Shown here piece by piece: positions 33,522 through 43,439 of a DNA stretch of 64,000 bases (within the stretch, counting starts at the first letter, position 1; each line of letters begins with the position of its first letter). Source of the stretch: Alphaproteobacteria bacterium. Lineage in GTDB: Bacteria > Pseudomonadota > Alphaproteobacteria > Rhizobiales > Aestuariivirgaceae. Below the pieces are notes generated by a model. It made no database searches and was not told where the DNA came from. It saw only the letters and a list, made by a program, of their open reading frames with translations. The translations under genes were made by a program, and so were the position numbers. The DNA is taken from contig JAHEFB010000010.1 of the NCBI GenBank assembly GCA_024640405.1, positions 1-64,000 on the forward strand, read 5' to 3'.

Positions 33522-35048
33522 ATGTTAGCAATAGCTCGCTGTCTGATGCTTCTCGTATTGATCGTGTTGCTTGCCTCGGCGTCGTCGGCACAGGAGCGCA
33601 ATGTCAATCTTACACTTCTGCTGATCTGCGACATCTACGAGGTTGGTGCAAACTCGAAGGGTCGCGGCGGGTTGGCGAAGGTCGCAAGCGTATTCCGGCG
33701 GGAGCGGGCGCAAAACCCAAATGTCATAGCTGTACATGCCGGTGATGCCATCTCGCCTTCGCTGCTGTCCGGCGTCGATCAGGGTGCGCATATGATTGAC
33801 CTGCTGGGAGACCTCAATCTCGATGCGTTTGTACCGGGCAATCACGAATTTGATTTCGGGCCTGAGGTTTTCAAATCCAGAATGGCAGAAGCGAAGTTTC
33901 CTGTCCTTGCGGGGAATCTGAGGGACAGCAATGATCAGGTTATCGACGGCATACTTGCTGACCGGATAATTGACATCGACGGAATCAAGGTAGGTCTTGC
34001 AGGTTTCACGGCTGAAGACTCCGTGACCCGCTCGTCACCTGGAGACCTGAAATTTTCCGCGACGCCGAATGGCACATTTGCGTCCACCGCGCGACTGCGC
34101 AAGGCAGGTGCTGATATCATTGTGCAGGTAGTACACGCGCCACGCGATATTGACATGGCTTTGATCCGGTCTGCATCGGCTGATGTCATTCTATCCGGCG
34201 ATGACCATGATCTGCTGGTATCCTACGACGGACGCACAGCATTCGCCGAAGCCATGCAGGATGGCTGGTATGTTGTCGCTGTTGACCTTGCCATCAAGGT
34301 GACGGAAACGGGCGGCAACAAACGAGTATCCTGGTGGCCTAATTTTCGTGTCATTGACACGGCCGACTTTGCCGCTGATCCGGCAATGGCGGAACGTGTC
34401 GCAGTCTACGACGCCCGCATGTCCGAACAGCTGGGTTCTCCGCTGACAAGGACGAAAACCCTCCTTGACAGTCGAAACGCAATGGTGCGGGGCGGCGAAG
34501 CACCGATCGGCAATCTGTTTGCCGACGCGCTGCGCGCGCGGACAGGTGCCGATTTCGCCATCCTCAATGGTGGCGGATTTCGCGGCAACCGGGTCTACGA
34601 GCCAGGAGCCAATCTGAGCCGGCGAGACGTACTGCGTGAACTGCCTTTCGGCAACAAGGCATTCGTACTTCAGGTTTCCGGCAAACAACTATACGCCGTA
34701 CTTGAACAGGCCTTCGCGAAAGCTGAGAACCTGACGGGTGCGTTTCCCCAGGTTTCCGGCCTCACAGTGCAGGTAGATGTTACCCGGCCACCGGGGCAAA
34801 GAATTGTGTCCGTCAGCGACGGCGACAAGCCCCTGGTTGAAAGTTCAGCATACACGCTGGCGACCAATGACTTTCTCGCCAGAGGAGGCGATGGCTATCT
34901 GGCTCTCCAGAAGACCAAGCGGATTGTCGGCGACACGGATGCCAGGCTGCTGGCGGATGTGATCAGCAATCATCTTGCCGAGAACCCGGATGTGGCCCCG
35001 AAACTGGAGCAGAGGATCATCGTTGCCAGGAGCAGGGAGCCGCAATGA
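33522..35048 (+). CDS. 5'-nucleotidase / bifunctional metallophosphatase
   Basis: The protein has 508 residues. An N-terminal hydrophobic signal (LAIARCLMLLVLIVLLASAS) is followed by a calcineurin-like phosphatase domain (VIAVHAGDAISPSLL, FVPGNHEFDFGPE, DVILSGDDHDLLV). The C-terminal 5'-nucleotidase domain has GNLFADALRARTGADFAILN, NGGGFRG and TNDFLARGGDGY. The first metal motif reads CDIYE rather than DxH, a form seen in some alphaproteobacterial members. It is periplasmic and recycles phosphate from nucleotides. The ATG chosen gives the signal peptide directly. Confidence 0.85.
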   Translation: MLAIARCLMLLVLIVLLASASSAQERNVNLTLLLICDIYEVGANSKGRGGLAKVASVFRRERAQNPNVIAVHAGDAISPSLLSGVDQGAHMIDLLGDLNLDAFVPGNHEFDFGPEVFKSRMAEAKFPVLAGNLRDSNDQVIDGILADRIIDIDGIKVGLAGFTAEDSVTRSSPGDLKFSATPNGTFASTARLRKAGADIIVQVVHAPRDIDMALIRSASADVILSGDDHDLLVSYDGRTAFAEAMQDGWYVVAVDLAIKVTETGGNKRVSWWPNFRVIDTADFAADPAMAERVAVYDARMSEQLGSPLTRTKTLLDSRNAMVRGGEAPIGNLFADALRARTGADFAILNGGGFRGNRVYEPGANLSRRDVLRELPFGNKAFVLQVSGKQLYAVLEQAFAKAENLTGAFPQVSGLTVQVDVTRPPGQRIVSVSDGDKPLVESSAYTLATNDFLARGGDGYLALQKTKRIVGDTDARLLADVISNHLAENPDVAPKLEQRIIVARSREPQ

Positions 35049-35085
35049 GATTTGACCTGCCGGATACGTTTTCCAACATTGCCTG

Positions 35086-35424
35086 CTACGGAAAAGTATC
35101 AATAAAATCGGAAATCCTGTCCACAACCCCGGTGGATCTGGCTTCGTAGTCCGGATCGGATGTCATTGGAACCGACTGAATGATGGCGTCCAGTGCAGAT
35201 TGCATCGCGGTACAGGCACTGTCGGCCTCTTCGCGGGTCGAAAAAAATCGCGTATGAACGAACCAGCCGTGCATTCCGCAGGTGATGACAAATGGGGCGG
35301 TTTCACCGTCACGTTCGATAGTGATACGAGCACCAAGCTCATGTTCGTAGTCGGCAACAATGGTGCCGGCTTCCGAGCCCTCGTTGCCAATTGACGCTCC
35401 CGAGTCAAAGTCTACCCATGTCAT
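35086..35424 (-). CDS. Hypothetical protein of about 112 residues
   Basis: It shows no recognised motif. It is an acidic, soluble protein with one stretch resembling a small alpha/beta fold (ARITIERDGETAPFVITCGM, HGWFVHTRFFSTREEADSAC). The inner start MTWVDFDSG is preferred because the extra N-terminal residues look unlike coding sequence. It is convergent with the 5'-nucleotidase gene. Confidence 0.5.
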   Translation of the reverse strand: MTWVDFDSGASIGNEGSEAGTIVADYEHELGARITIERDGETAPFVITCGMHGWFVHTRFFSTREEADSACTAMQSALDAIIQSVPMTSDPDYEARSTGVVDRISDFIDTFP

Positions 35425-35508
35425 GCGCTCCTCCAGATCCACGACATACAGCCACAAAAGCAGTCTGCCGACCCAGTATTCGTAAAACTGCCGACGCTGT
35501 CAGTTTAC

Positions 35509-35919
35509 AATGACTGCCTGCAAAAAGGCGGCTCGTGGGCGGACCTGCAAAATGCCAAGCGTAAAAAAACGGCGTCAGCGTGCACGCGGCAAAAACGCAC
35601 AAAAACCTTCACGAATAAAGACAGGCTCCGCCACAACACGGGCCGTTATGGCTGGCTGGCGCTGGACGTCTGCAACAACAAGGACCGCGGGCCGGGAACC
35701 GAAGGGATGTACAACACTTGCGGGAGGCAGTGGGCCAACGAACTCTGCAAACGATTCGGCTACCAGAAAGTCACAAAGATCGGTCCCACTCGTCCGAACG
35801 ACCAGCGGGCGTCAAAGCTCGGCGTCAAAGCCGATCGGCCATCGACATGGTGGGCAGGAAGCAAAAGGATTTGCCATGGCAAATGTTACTACTTCACCTC
35901 AATTACCTGTACCAAATAG
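35509..35919 (+). pseudogene. Cys/Trp-rich protein fragment lacking a start
   Basis: The frame read from about 35509 has strong protein character: YGWLALDVCNNKDRGPGTEG, TCGRQWANELCKRFGYQKVT and TWWAGSKRICHGKCYYFTSI, with cysteines spaced as in secreted Cys-rich domains. There is no ATG or convincing alternative start before the Cys-rich part (the first in-frame ATG is at 35707) and no signal peptide. Upstream it runs into the promoter of the divergent hypothetical gene. It is probably the 3' end of a truncated secreted-protein gene; a short real protein from 35707 is the alternative. Confidence 0.4.
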
Positions 35920-36005
35920 TCAAATGGATTGATATCAACTTTAGAGCCGCTTGAAGCGAAACGGGCTTGGTGCCATCAAGCATTTCCATCAAAACGTGAT
36001 CGGCT

Positions 36006-37067
36006 CTAAAAAGGGCGGAATAGCCATGGTAGCCCGGTAAGTGGAAAGCTGATCCAGTTCCACCACGCGTGGTTGGCAAACTGGGCCACGTATAGCCCCG
36101 CAAGAAACGCCAGCCAGGCGGCAAACATCAACACCGAGGCGATAATGTTGCCGACCCTGCCCGGCGCAGATGTCGTTGGTTCATTCGGCCGGTCCAGTTG
36201 CTGCTTGATCCGGCCAACGAACCGCAAACGGCTCGACCCATCGATAAGTGCAGCGCACGCATAAAGCCTCGCTGCCCATCGGCGCAGGACAAACAGGACA
36301 AGCAGGAGATAAACCGTCGCTGCCCCGTAAAAGCCGAACGCGAAAGCCTGCATATCTGCAGGAGAATCAATCGACAGATCGGGCGCTATGCTTTCGATGA
36401 ACGTTGGCAAAATCTGCACCAGCAACAGTGGTGCGGACAAAACGACGGTTGTCAGCGTCAGCACCAGATAGCGCCAGCGCACTCGGCCGATAAGCCGGCG
36501 TATCAGGCCAATATTCCAAATGGCTCCCACGGTTCTTTCTGCCGCGTGATGGGCCAGCGCCATTGGCAGATGAACCAGCGTAAATATCGCCACAGCAATT
36601 CCTGTTGCCGCCAGGACCGGACCGACCCAGGCCTGCTCATATCCCTTGTTGAATGAGTTTTCCCATCCTGCCCACCACGACAAAAGCAGGAGAATGCCGA
36701 ACGGCAATACGGCCAGTGAGGTTGCCAGAAACGCCCTGACCGCAGAACGCACGGTATCCCACAACCCTCTCCACCAGCCGGGAAACCGCACTGTAGCAGC
36801 CAGATCCGGCAAGTTTGAAATTCCGGCCAAAGCAGTCCTTCGGTTGATATCGCGTCGACCGTCCGGGCTTGCATGGCGACCAATCTCAATAACGATTTCG
36901 CGGCGCATCAGCCGCATTATCCAGCCGAGCACCAAAACCGCGGTGAAAGGCGTGGAACACAAAACAGTTGCAATCGCCATACTCACGAAAGCCGCAAGCC
37001 GGCCGCGAATACCCATGCTGGCCGCGCCACCGGACGTCACAGTGTTAAAATGCGTCTGGGTACTCAT
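36006..37067 (-). CDS. Six-helix membrane protein of unknown function
   Basis: A 353-residue protein with about six hydrophobic segments, among them LAAFVSMAIATVLCSTPFTA, LATSLAVLPFGILLLLSWWA, VLAATGIAVAIFTLVHLPMA, YLVLTLTTVVLSAPLLLVQI and IIASVLMFAAWLAFLAGLYV. It overlaps the stop of the upstream phosphatase-like gene by 4 nt, so the pair is one operon. No family is recognised. Confidence 0.6.
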   Translation of the reverse strand: MSTQTHFNTVTSGGAASMGIRGRLAAFVSMAIATVLCSTPFTAVLVLGWIMRLMRREIVIEIGRHASPDGRRDINRRTALAGISNLPDLAATVRFPGWWRGLWDTVRSAVRAFLATSLAVLPFGILLLLSWWAGWENSFNKGYEQAWVGPVLAATGIAVAIFTLVHLPMALAHHAAERTVGAIWNIGLIRRLIGRVRWRYLVLTLTTVVLSAPLLLVQILPTFIESIAPDLSIDSPADMQAFAFGFYGAATVYLLLVLFVLRRWAARLYACAALIDGSSRLRFVGRIKQQLDRPNEPTTSAPGRVGNIIASVLMFAAWLAFLAGLYVAQFANHAWWNWISFPLTGLPWLFRPF

Positions 37068-38221
37068 GTCAGGATTTCCGACAGCACACGACCTTCAGCA
37101 GCTCGCATGCGAAAACCCATGATCGCTCCCACGGTTGCGGCAATGCTGGTTTGATCGACAGGCTTGTCCAGCACCTTGCCCCTGGCGATGCCGGGTCCCA
37201 GCAACAGGGCAAAGATCTCGTGTGCGGACCGGGAGTTGAAATGGTGCTGATAGGGCACCGACATCAGCGGGTTTGCGTCACGCCCGCAATCGGGAACAAT
37301 CGCGAAAACTGTTCGATCCCGGTAGGCTGGTTGGCTGTCGGCTGCAGCAACCAGCTGTTTCAGACCCTGATCAATGATGGCAATCGCCCTGGTGTAGTGA
37401 CTGGCGTTTCCCCAGTGTACGTAGTCCGGGTCCTGGTAGTTGATCATCATCAGTTGAGGCTTCAACTGGCGCATCGCCCTGACGGCAAGCTCTGTCAGCA
37501 ATCGATCGCCGCGCGGGTTCTTCAATCCGGTATCGCCATATTGCTCGCGCCAGTTATCCCAGAACCCTTGCATCACACCGGAAGTGTGGCTGGCGGTGTT
37601 GCGGAAATCATGCGCGGTCAATTCATCCAGTTGCTTGCGGGCTGCGACGAGGACGTCTTCGGGCGCCTTGTTGTCTTCCAGAATGCGCCGGAACTTATGC
37701 AGCTTGTATCGGTAGAGGCCGATCACTTCGGAGCGGTAGGCAACGCCGAAGTGCTTGTGTCCGCCATAGGTGAGGTATTCTTCCTGCGGGCGGTCTTCAC
37801 CATTGACGAGCAATGCCTGATGAGCAGGAATATCAAACGCCTTTCGCACGGCCTCGAACAGGGTCGGCTGATCGGGTTCCAGCAGTGGCGCGAGGCCTTG
37901 TGCGCCGACCTTTGTGTAAGACTTGTAGCGCCCGGTCAGGATGTTGAGCGTGCCTTCGGCGTGGCTTGTATCGACATCCTGCAGTTGATCGATGGTGAGG
38001 TTGGGTATCAGCGTGCCGCGCCTGGCCAGCACATTGAGCAGGTACGGAGCATAGGTCGTCTGACCGGCAATTGTTTCAGCCCGCCGCACACCACCGCCAA
38101 ATCGTACAATGATGACATTGGGACCCCGATAACTGCGCGCGGCAGCGGCAGAACTGCCGACGATGCCAGACGCGATGCTGCCGGCCAGGCCCTGATTGAA
38201 TGCTCGCCGTCCAATATGCAT
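37064..38221 (-). CDS. Tat-exported alkaline-phosphatase-superfamily protein
   Basis: The protein has 385 residues. The N-terminus HIGRRAFNQGLAGSIASGIV is a Tat-type signal. The mature part begins GPNVIIVRFGGGVRRAET, like the alkaline phosphatase/sulfatase superfamily. It carries two later metal-site-like motifs: MMINYQDPDYVHWGNASHYT, and FAIVPDCGRDANPL with YQHHFNSRSAHE. It is probably a periplasmic hydrolase of phosphate or sulfate esters, but the metal ligands cannot be fixed by eye. The membrane protein gene downstream overlaps its end. Confidence 0.65.
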   Translation of the reverse strand: MHIGRRAFNQGLAGSIASGIVGSSAAAARSYRGPNVIIVRFGGGVRRAETIAGQTTYAPYLLNVLARRGTLIPNLTIDQLQDVDTSHAEGTLNILTGRYKSYTKVGAQGLAPLLEPDQPTLFEAVRKAFDIPAHQALLVNGEDRPQEEYLTYGGHKHFGVAYRSEVIGLYRYKLHKFRRILEDNKAPEDVLVAARKQLDELTAHDFRNTASHTSGVMQGFWDNWREQYGDTGLKNPRGDRLLTELAVRAMRQLKPQLMMINYQDPDYVHWGNASHYTRAIAIIDQGLKQLVAAADSQPAYRDRTVFAIVPDCGRDANPLMSVPYQHHFNSRSAHEIFALLLGPGIARGKVLDKPVDQTSIAATVGAIMGFRMRAAEGRVLSEILT

Positions 38222-38350
38222 GCTGAATTCACCGTTTCGAACATGCCCCTCACGGCACTTTCGCCGCAAAATTGGGCAAACTCATGATGCAGGAGAGCTT
38301 CGGGAAAACAAGTCAGACGCGAGGCTTGGCGGCCAAGACAGCAACAACCG

Positions 38351-40066
38351 TCATTCACCCTTGACCGGCTTCATGAATTCGAAGTCGCAGCCCTCGTCGG
38401 CCTGCAACACCTGTTCGGCGTACAGCTTGTCATAGCCGCGCAGGGTTGCCGCGTCCCGGGCACAGGAAACATACGCCTTGCGGCGGCGGACAAGTTCAGC
38501 CTCATCCACCAGCAGGTCTATCGACCTGTTCTCAACCGACAAGCGGATCCGGTCTCCGGTTTTTACCAGCGCGAGAGGGCCTGCCTGGGCCGCCTCGGGG
38601 GTGACGTGAAGAACAATCGTGCCAAACGCCGTTCCGGACATGCGGGCATCGGATATCCGCACCATGTCCTTGACGCCGTTTGCCGACAGTTTCTTCGGGA
38701 TGGGCAGGTAACCTGCCTCCGGCATGCCGGACGGACTTGTCGGACCGGCGTTCTGCAGCACCAGAAAATCGTCCGCGGCAACGTCCAGATCCGGATCGTC
38801 AATGCGAGCGGCAAGGTCTTCCAGCGAACTGAAGACGACGGCGCGGCCTTCTTTTTCAAACAGCGTGTCATCAGCGGCGGAGCGCTTGAGAATTGCCCCC
38901 CTGGGCGCCAGCGAACCGAACAATGCGACCAGACCGCCCTTGGGTTCCAACGGCTTCTGCGCGCTGGAAATAACCTTCCTGTCGACATACTCGGACGGCT
39001 GGTCAAGCCGGTCACCCAGCGTGTCACCGGTAACGGTCATGCAGTCCAGATTCAGCAGCGGCTTCAGTTCACGCAGCACCGCGCCGAGGCCGCCTGCGTA
39101 AAAGAAATCCTCCATATAATGCGACCCGACCGGTTTCAGGTTAACCAGCACCGGTGTTGTTTCGGACAGCTCGTTCAACCAGGTCAGCGGGACATCAATG
39201 CCGGCCCTTCCGGCAATTGCGGTGAGGTGCACGATGGCATTTGTCGATCCGCCCAGCGCCAACAGCACCCGAAGCGCATTTTCAACACTGTCACGGGTGA
39301 TCACCCGGGAGGGCTTGACCGGGTTGGCTATCAGATTGACGGCAGCAGCACCAGTTGCCTCGGCGGCGCGCAATCTGTCTGCATGAACCGCCGGAATGGC
39401 GGCGGTTCCAGGCAGCGACATGCCGAGGGCTTCCGCGATACAGGCCATCGTCGATGCGGTCCCCATAACGGCACAGGTGCCCGCCGTGGTTGCGAGGCGC
39501 ATTTCGACCTGATTGATTTCCTCGCTGTCGATCTCGCCTGCACGGTACCTGCCCCAGAACCGGCGGCAGTCGGTGCACGCGCCCAGGCGTTCCTCGCCGT
39601 GGCGCGACGTCATCATCGGCCCTGCAACGATCTGCACCGCCGGCAGGTCGGCAGACACTGCACCCATCAGTTGCGCCGGAACGGTCTTGTCGCAGCCGCC
39701 CATCAGCACCACCGCATCCATCGGCTGGGCGCGGATCATCTCTTCGGTGTCCATGGACATCAGGTTGCGAAACTTGAGGCTTGTCGGGTTGAGGAATACC
39801 TCGCCCAGCGAGATCGTCGGAAACTCCACCGGCAGCGCCCCGGCCGTCAACACGCCGCGTTTGACCGCCTCAAGCATTTCAGGGAAGTGCCGGTGGCAGT
39901 TATTGTAACCAGACGGCGTATAGGCAATGCCGACGATTTTCTTCGACAGCATTTCGCGCGAATAGCCCATCGAACTTGCAAAGGACCGGCGAAGGTAGAT
40001 CGAGAAATCGCGATCTCCATAGTTCGTCAGCCCCTTGGCGAGACCGAATTCCTTGTTGTCTGACAT
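38351..40066 (-). CDS. IlvD/Edd-family dehydratase (sugar-acid type)
   Basis: A 571-residue dehydratase. The [2Fe-2S]/Mg-site cysteines lie in LMGGCDKTVPAQLMGA, LGACTDCRRFWGRYRAGE and TTAGTCAVMGTASTMACIAE. The substrate phosphate/carboxylate loop is DARMSGTAFGTIVLHVTPEA. The sequence is closer to pentonate/hexonate dehydratases (YSREMLSKKIVGIA, FRNLMSMDTEEMIRAQPMD) than to IlvD of branched-chain synthesis. It would remove water from an aldonic acid to give a 2-keto-3-deoxy acid. It is last in the leftward catabolic block. Confidence 0.85.
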   Translation of the reverse strand: MSDNKEFGLAKGLTNYGDRDFSIYLRRSFASSMGYSREMLSKKIVGIAYTPSGYNNCHRHFPEMLEAVKRGVLTAGALPVEFPTISLGEVFLNPTSLKFRNLMSMDTEEMIRAQPMDAVVLMGGCDKTVPAQLMGAVSADLPAVQIVAGPMMTSRHGEERLGACTDCRRFWGRYRAGEIDSEEINQVEMRLATTAGTCAVMGTASTMACIAEALGMSLPGTAAIPAVHADRLRAAEATGAAAVNLIANPVKPSRVITRDSVENALRVLLALGGSTNAIVHLTAIAGRAGIDVPLTWLNELSETTPVLVNLKPVGSHYMEDFFYAGGLGAVLRELKPLLNLDCMTVTGDTLGDRLDQPSEYVDRKVISSAQKPLEPKGGLVALFGSLAPRGAILKRSAADDTLFEKEGRAVVFSSLEDLAARIDDPDLDVAADDFLVLQNAGPTSPSGMPEAGYLPIPKKLSANGVKDMVRISDARMSGTAFGTIVLHVTPEAAQAGPLALVKTGDRIRLSVENRSIDLLVDEAELVRRRKAYVSCARDAATLRGYDKLYAEQVLQADEGCDFEFMKPVKGE

Positions 40067-40084
40067 GTTCCGGCAACCGCCTTG

Positions 40085-41521
40085 TTAAAGCTTCATCTTG
40101 ACGTATTTCGGTTCCAGATAATCATGAATACCAAGCGAACCGCCTTCGCGTCCCATGCCGCTTTCCTTGATGCCGCCAAACGGCGCTTCCGCGGTTGCAA
40201 GCAACATCTCGTTGACCCCCACCATACCGACCTCCATGTCTTCTGACCCCCGTGTCGCAAGACCCAGATCATGGGTGAACAGATATCCCGCCAGGCCAAA
40301 CGGCAGCGAGTTGGCGCGGGTCATGACGTCATCATATTCGGTGAAAGTGGTGAGCGGCGCAATTGGCCCGAACGGTTCTTCCGTCATCACCATGGCGTCG
40401 TCCGGCACCCGGCCCAGAACCGTGGGTTCATAGAAAAACCCGCGGTTGAAGTCCTTGGGCTGCTGGCCGCCCGCCAGAACTTCCGCTCCCCTGTCAACGG
40501 CGTCAGCGACCATGGCCTTGATGGTTTCCAGGCCGCGGGAGTTGGCCATCGGTCCCATTTGCGTGCCGTCATCCATGCCGCGTCCCACCTTGATGGATTT
40601 GGCAACCTGGGCAAACTTTGCGGCAAAAGCCTCGTACCGGGCTTCGTGCACGTAAAACCTCGTGGGCGAAATACACACCTGGCCACAGTTTCTGAACTTG
40701 GTCGCAGCGCAAACCTCGGCAGCCTTTTCGGCATCTGCATCCTCGAACACGATAACCGGACCATGACCGCCCAGTTCCATGGAGACTTTTTTCACGCCAT
40801 CGGCCGCCAGATGCAGGATCTCCTTGCCAACCGGCACCGAGCCGGTCACCGAAACCTTGCGCACCACGGGAGATGATATCAGGTGTTTGGCGATCATGCC
40901 GGAATTGCCGGTTACGAAATTGACAACACCTTTCGGAATACCGGCATCATGACAGGCCTGCACGATCAGGGCACAAGACCCGGGCGCCTCTCCGGCGGGT
41001 TTTATGATGACAGAACATCCCGCCGCCAATGCTGCAGCAATCTTGCGCGCCGGCAGCAGAGCGGGAAAATTCCAGGCAGAAAATGCAGCAACAACACCAA
41101 CCGGCTGGTAGATCACCGCCAGCCGGCTGTCATGGGTGCGGGACCCTATAAGCTGACCGTAAATCCGCTTGGTTTCTTCCGAATACCACTCGAACTGGTC
41201 GGCCGCGCCGTTGGTCTCGCCCCTGGACTCGGCCAGCGGCTTTCCCGTCTCCATCGACATGGTGGTGGCTATGGTATCCAGCCGCTCGCGGATAAGCTCG
41301 GCAACCTTGCGGATTTTTGCAGCCCGTTCCCAGGTTCCGGTCTGCCGCCACTCGGCAAAGCCTGCTTCAGCGGCAACCAGTGCGCGATCAAGGTCTTCAG
41401 CGCCGGCGTCTGAAACCTTGCCTATCTCGTCCTCGTTTGCCGGATCAAACACCTGCTTGGTTGCACCGCCTTTTGCCGAGATCCATTCACCGTCAATATA
41501 AAGCTGAAAGTCCTGATACAC
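40085..41521 (-). CDS. NAD(P)-dependent aldehyde dehydrogenase
   Basis: A 478-residue ALDH. The catalytic Cys is in FRNCGQVCISPTRFYV, the general-base Glu in VSMELGGHGPVIVFEDADAE, and the cofactor Gly motif is SVTGSVPVGKEIL. It resembles succinate-semialdehyde and 2-oxoglutarate-semialdehyde dehydrogenases. In this block it most likely oxidises the semialdehyde made from the sugar acid. It lies 18 nt upstream of the IlvD/Edd gene in the same direction. Confidence 0.88.
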   Translation of the reverse strand: MYQDFQLYIDGEWISAKGGATKQVFDPANEDEIGKVSDAGAEDLDRALVAAEAGFAEWRQTGTWERAAKIRKVAELIRERLDTIATTMSMETGKPLAESRGETNGAADQFEWYSEETKRIYGQLIGSRTHDSRLAVIYQPVGVVAAFSAWNFPALLPARKIAAALAAGCSVIIKPAGEAPGSCALIVQACHDAGIPKGVVNFVTGNSGMIAKHLISSPVVRKVSVTGSVPVGKEILHLAADGVKKVSMELGGHGPVIVFEDADAEKAAEVCAATKFRNCGQVCISPTRFYVHEARYEAFAAKFAQVAKSIKVGRGMDDGTQMGPMANSRGLETIKAMVADAVDRGAEVLAGGQQPKDFNRGFFYEPTVLGRVPDDAMVMTEEPFGPIAPLTTFTEYDDVMTRANSLPFGLAGYLFTHDLGLATRGSEDMEVGMVGVNEMLLATAEAPFGGIKESGMGREGGSLGIHDYLEPKYVKMKL

Positions 41522-41536
41522 TTTGGTTTTCCCTGG

Positions 41537-43408
41537 TCAGATTTTCTGTTTCAGATAGCGGGCTTGCACATCGTCGACCCAGTTACCCACATTCCATGAT
41601 CCGTAAGCACCCATGCCGCCGGCCTCATCCGTGCCCGCATAGACCGGCACATGCACCAGCGACAGCCCGTCATGCTGGCTGGCCTCGCGCAATGCATTTC
41701 GTAATCCGTCGTCATCAAAACCGGCAAACACCGCCTTCACCCCACTGACCGCCGATGCCAGCTGGACATAGTCAACTGCAACCTGATCATTGGTACGGAA
41801 CTCTTTGCCATACTGGGCGTGCTGCAGGCCGGTGATGGCTGCCATCCGGCGGTTGTCAAACAGCACGATCATGCCTTTGACACCGTGTTCCACACCGTCG
41901 ATCAGAATCTGCGGGTTCATCATGAAAGATCCGTCGCCGGTGAACGCCACGCCATAGCGCGGATTGTCCGCCACGGCCGACGCCAGAAGCGCTGATACCG
42001 AAAACCCCATATAGGATGCACCGGTCTCGGTATAGGTATCGCCGGTCCGGTCATCTTCTATGACCTGAAAGCCGTTGGCCTGAACATCTCCGGCGTCAAA
42101 ATATTTTGCAGCATTGAGAGCCGCAGCATGGTCGGCCGCGATCTTGATGGCGACCGGTTGCGTGAGGGCTTCCCGTCCCCATGCCTCATCCATCATGGGC
42201 GGGACGCCGAAACGCTCCGTCTTGAACTTGCTCCATGCCTGCTTCTGGTCTGCACAGGCGCCGAGCCAGTCTGACTTCGTCGCCGGGTCAAACACGTTTG
42301 AGGCGGTAATCTGGTCAAGCAACTGCGCAGTCACTGCAGAAATGTCACCTGGCAGACCAACTGTATTTGCATAGTGCATCAGGTCTGCAAGATCGCCGTT
42401 GATATTGATGACGGCCTGCGCCTTTGGATAGCCGACACCTGAGCAATCAGCCTGGCACACCGCACGTGTTCCCATCGCGATCAGCAAGTCAGCATTTTCC
42501 ATGGCATAGTTGCCACAGATTGAGCCCTTAGATCCGCCGACATGCATGTTCTGAGCGTGGGCATCCGGCAGCACGCCGGTAGATCCGGGCGACTGTACGA
42601 CCACCGCACCGATGCTTTCTGCAAGCCGGCGTACCATTTCGTCGTGTCCGCGCGTACCGCCGCCTGCCTTGATGACCGGGCGTTTTGCTGCTGCGATCCG
42701 TTTTATTGCATCACCATATGCATTGGCGTCGGCTGGTGCCAGTGCAGGTATGGTGAGGGCACCTGGTAGACTGGCAAGGTTTACGCTGGTCACCTCAGGC
42801 TGGGTGTTCAGCGGCAGCAGCACATAGAACGGCCCGGCCTTGTAGGGATGATGCACACACCCCGTTCCGCGGCGCATGCAATCACGCAGCGCACCCGGTG
42901 TGTGCAACACGTAAGACTGCCCCATCAACGCACCCATCTGGCCAAACAGCCCCTGTTGCGGCTTGGGGATCTGCTGCATGTTGTAGCCTTCGCCCATCGT
43001 GGTCTCATCACCATATATGTGATAGACGCCGACACCGTTGGACGCGGCTGCCAGTGATCCAGCCATTGCCTGCAACGCGCCTGGCCCGATTGACGTGACC
43101 ACGGCACAGGTTTCGCCGTACTGCCATGAAAGTGCAGTCGCGGCATGGGTCATCTCCACTTCATTGCGGCAGTTGACGGTGCGGGTGACACCTTCTTCAT
43201 CATAGATGCGCAGCACTTCGCCAAGATCCGTCGAGCCATGCCCGAAAATCGCAAAGTACTTGTGCACACCCTGCCGCAGCAGACCCAGCACCAGGCCTTC
43301 CGACAATGACACATCCACAATGTCGTCGATATCGCCCCTGGCCAACGCGGTATCGATCCCGCCGGCCCTGCTGATTGCTCTGGCACGAAGCCTTGTTGCA
43401 TCATCCAT
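41537..43408 (-). CDS. Thiamine-diphosphate-dependent enzyme (IolD-like)
   Basis: A 623-residue ThDP enzyme. It has the pyrimidine-domain glutamate segment CRNEVEMTHAATALSW and the binding motif GDGSFMMNPQILIDGVEH, then VLFDNRRMAAITG (GDG...NN type). Features such as KYFAIFGHGSTDLGEVL and TSIGPGALQAMAGSLAAASN are like IolD (trihydroxycyclohexane-dione hydrolase) and related C-C bond lyases. The substrate is not readable. Between TctA and an ALDH gene it may cleave a keto-acid intermediate. The ATG with AAGAGA upstream is preferred; another in-frame ATG 27 nt earlier is possible. Confidence 0.75.
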   Translation of the reverse strand: MDDATRLRARAISRAGGIDTALARGDIDDIVDVSLSEGLVLGLLRQGVHKYFAIFGHGSTDLGEVLRIYDEEGVTRTVNCRNEVEMTHAATALSWQYGETCAVVTSIGPGALQAMAGSLAAASNGVGVYHIYGDETTMGEGYNMQQIPKPQQGLFGQMGALMGQSYVLHTPGALRDCMRRGTGCVHHPYKAGPFYVLLPLNTQPEVTSVNLASLPGALTIPALAPADANAYGDAIKRIAAAKRPVIKAGGGTRGHDEMVRRLAESIGAVVVQSPGSTGVLPDAHAQNMHVGGSKGSICGNYAMENADLLIAMGTRAVCQADCSGVGYPKAQAVININGDLADLMHYANTVGLPGDISAVTAQLLDQITASNVFDPATKSDWLGACADQKQAWSKFKTERFGVPPMMDEAWGREALTQPVAIKIAADHAAALNAAKYFDAGDVQANGFQVIEDDRTGDTYTETGASYMGFSVSALLASAVADNPRYGVAFTGDGSFMMNPQILIDGVEHGVKGMIVLFDNRRMAAITGLQHAQYGKEFRTNDQVAVDYVQLASAVSGVKAVFAGFDDDGLRNALREASQHDGLSLVHVPVYAGTDEAGGMGAYGSWNVGNWVDDVQARYLKQKI

Positions 43409-43439
43409 GTTTGTCTCTTGCGAAGTTACCGGCATGTCT

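Noticed and set aside
38606-40063. Long open frame antisense to the IlvD/Edd gene
   Set aside because: It is the codon-bias shadow of a clear dehydratase gene and has no family motif.
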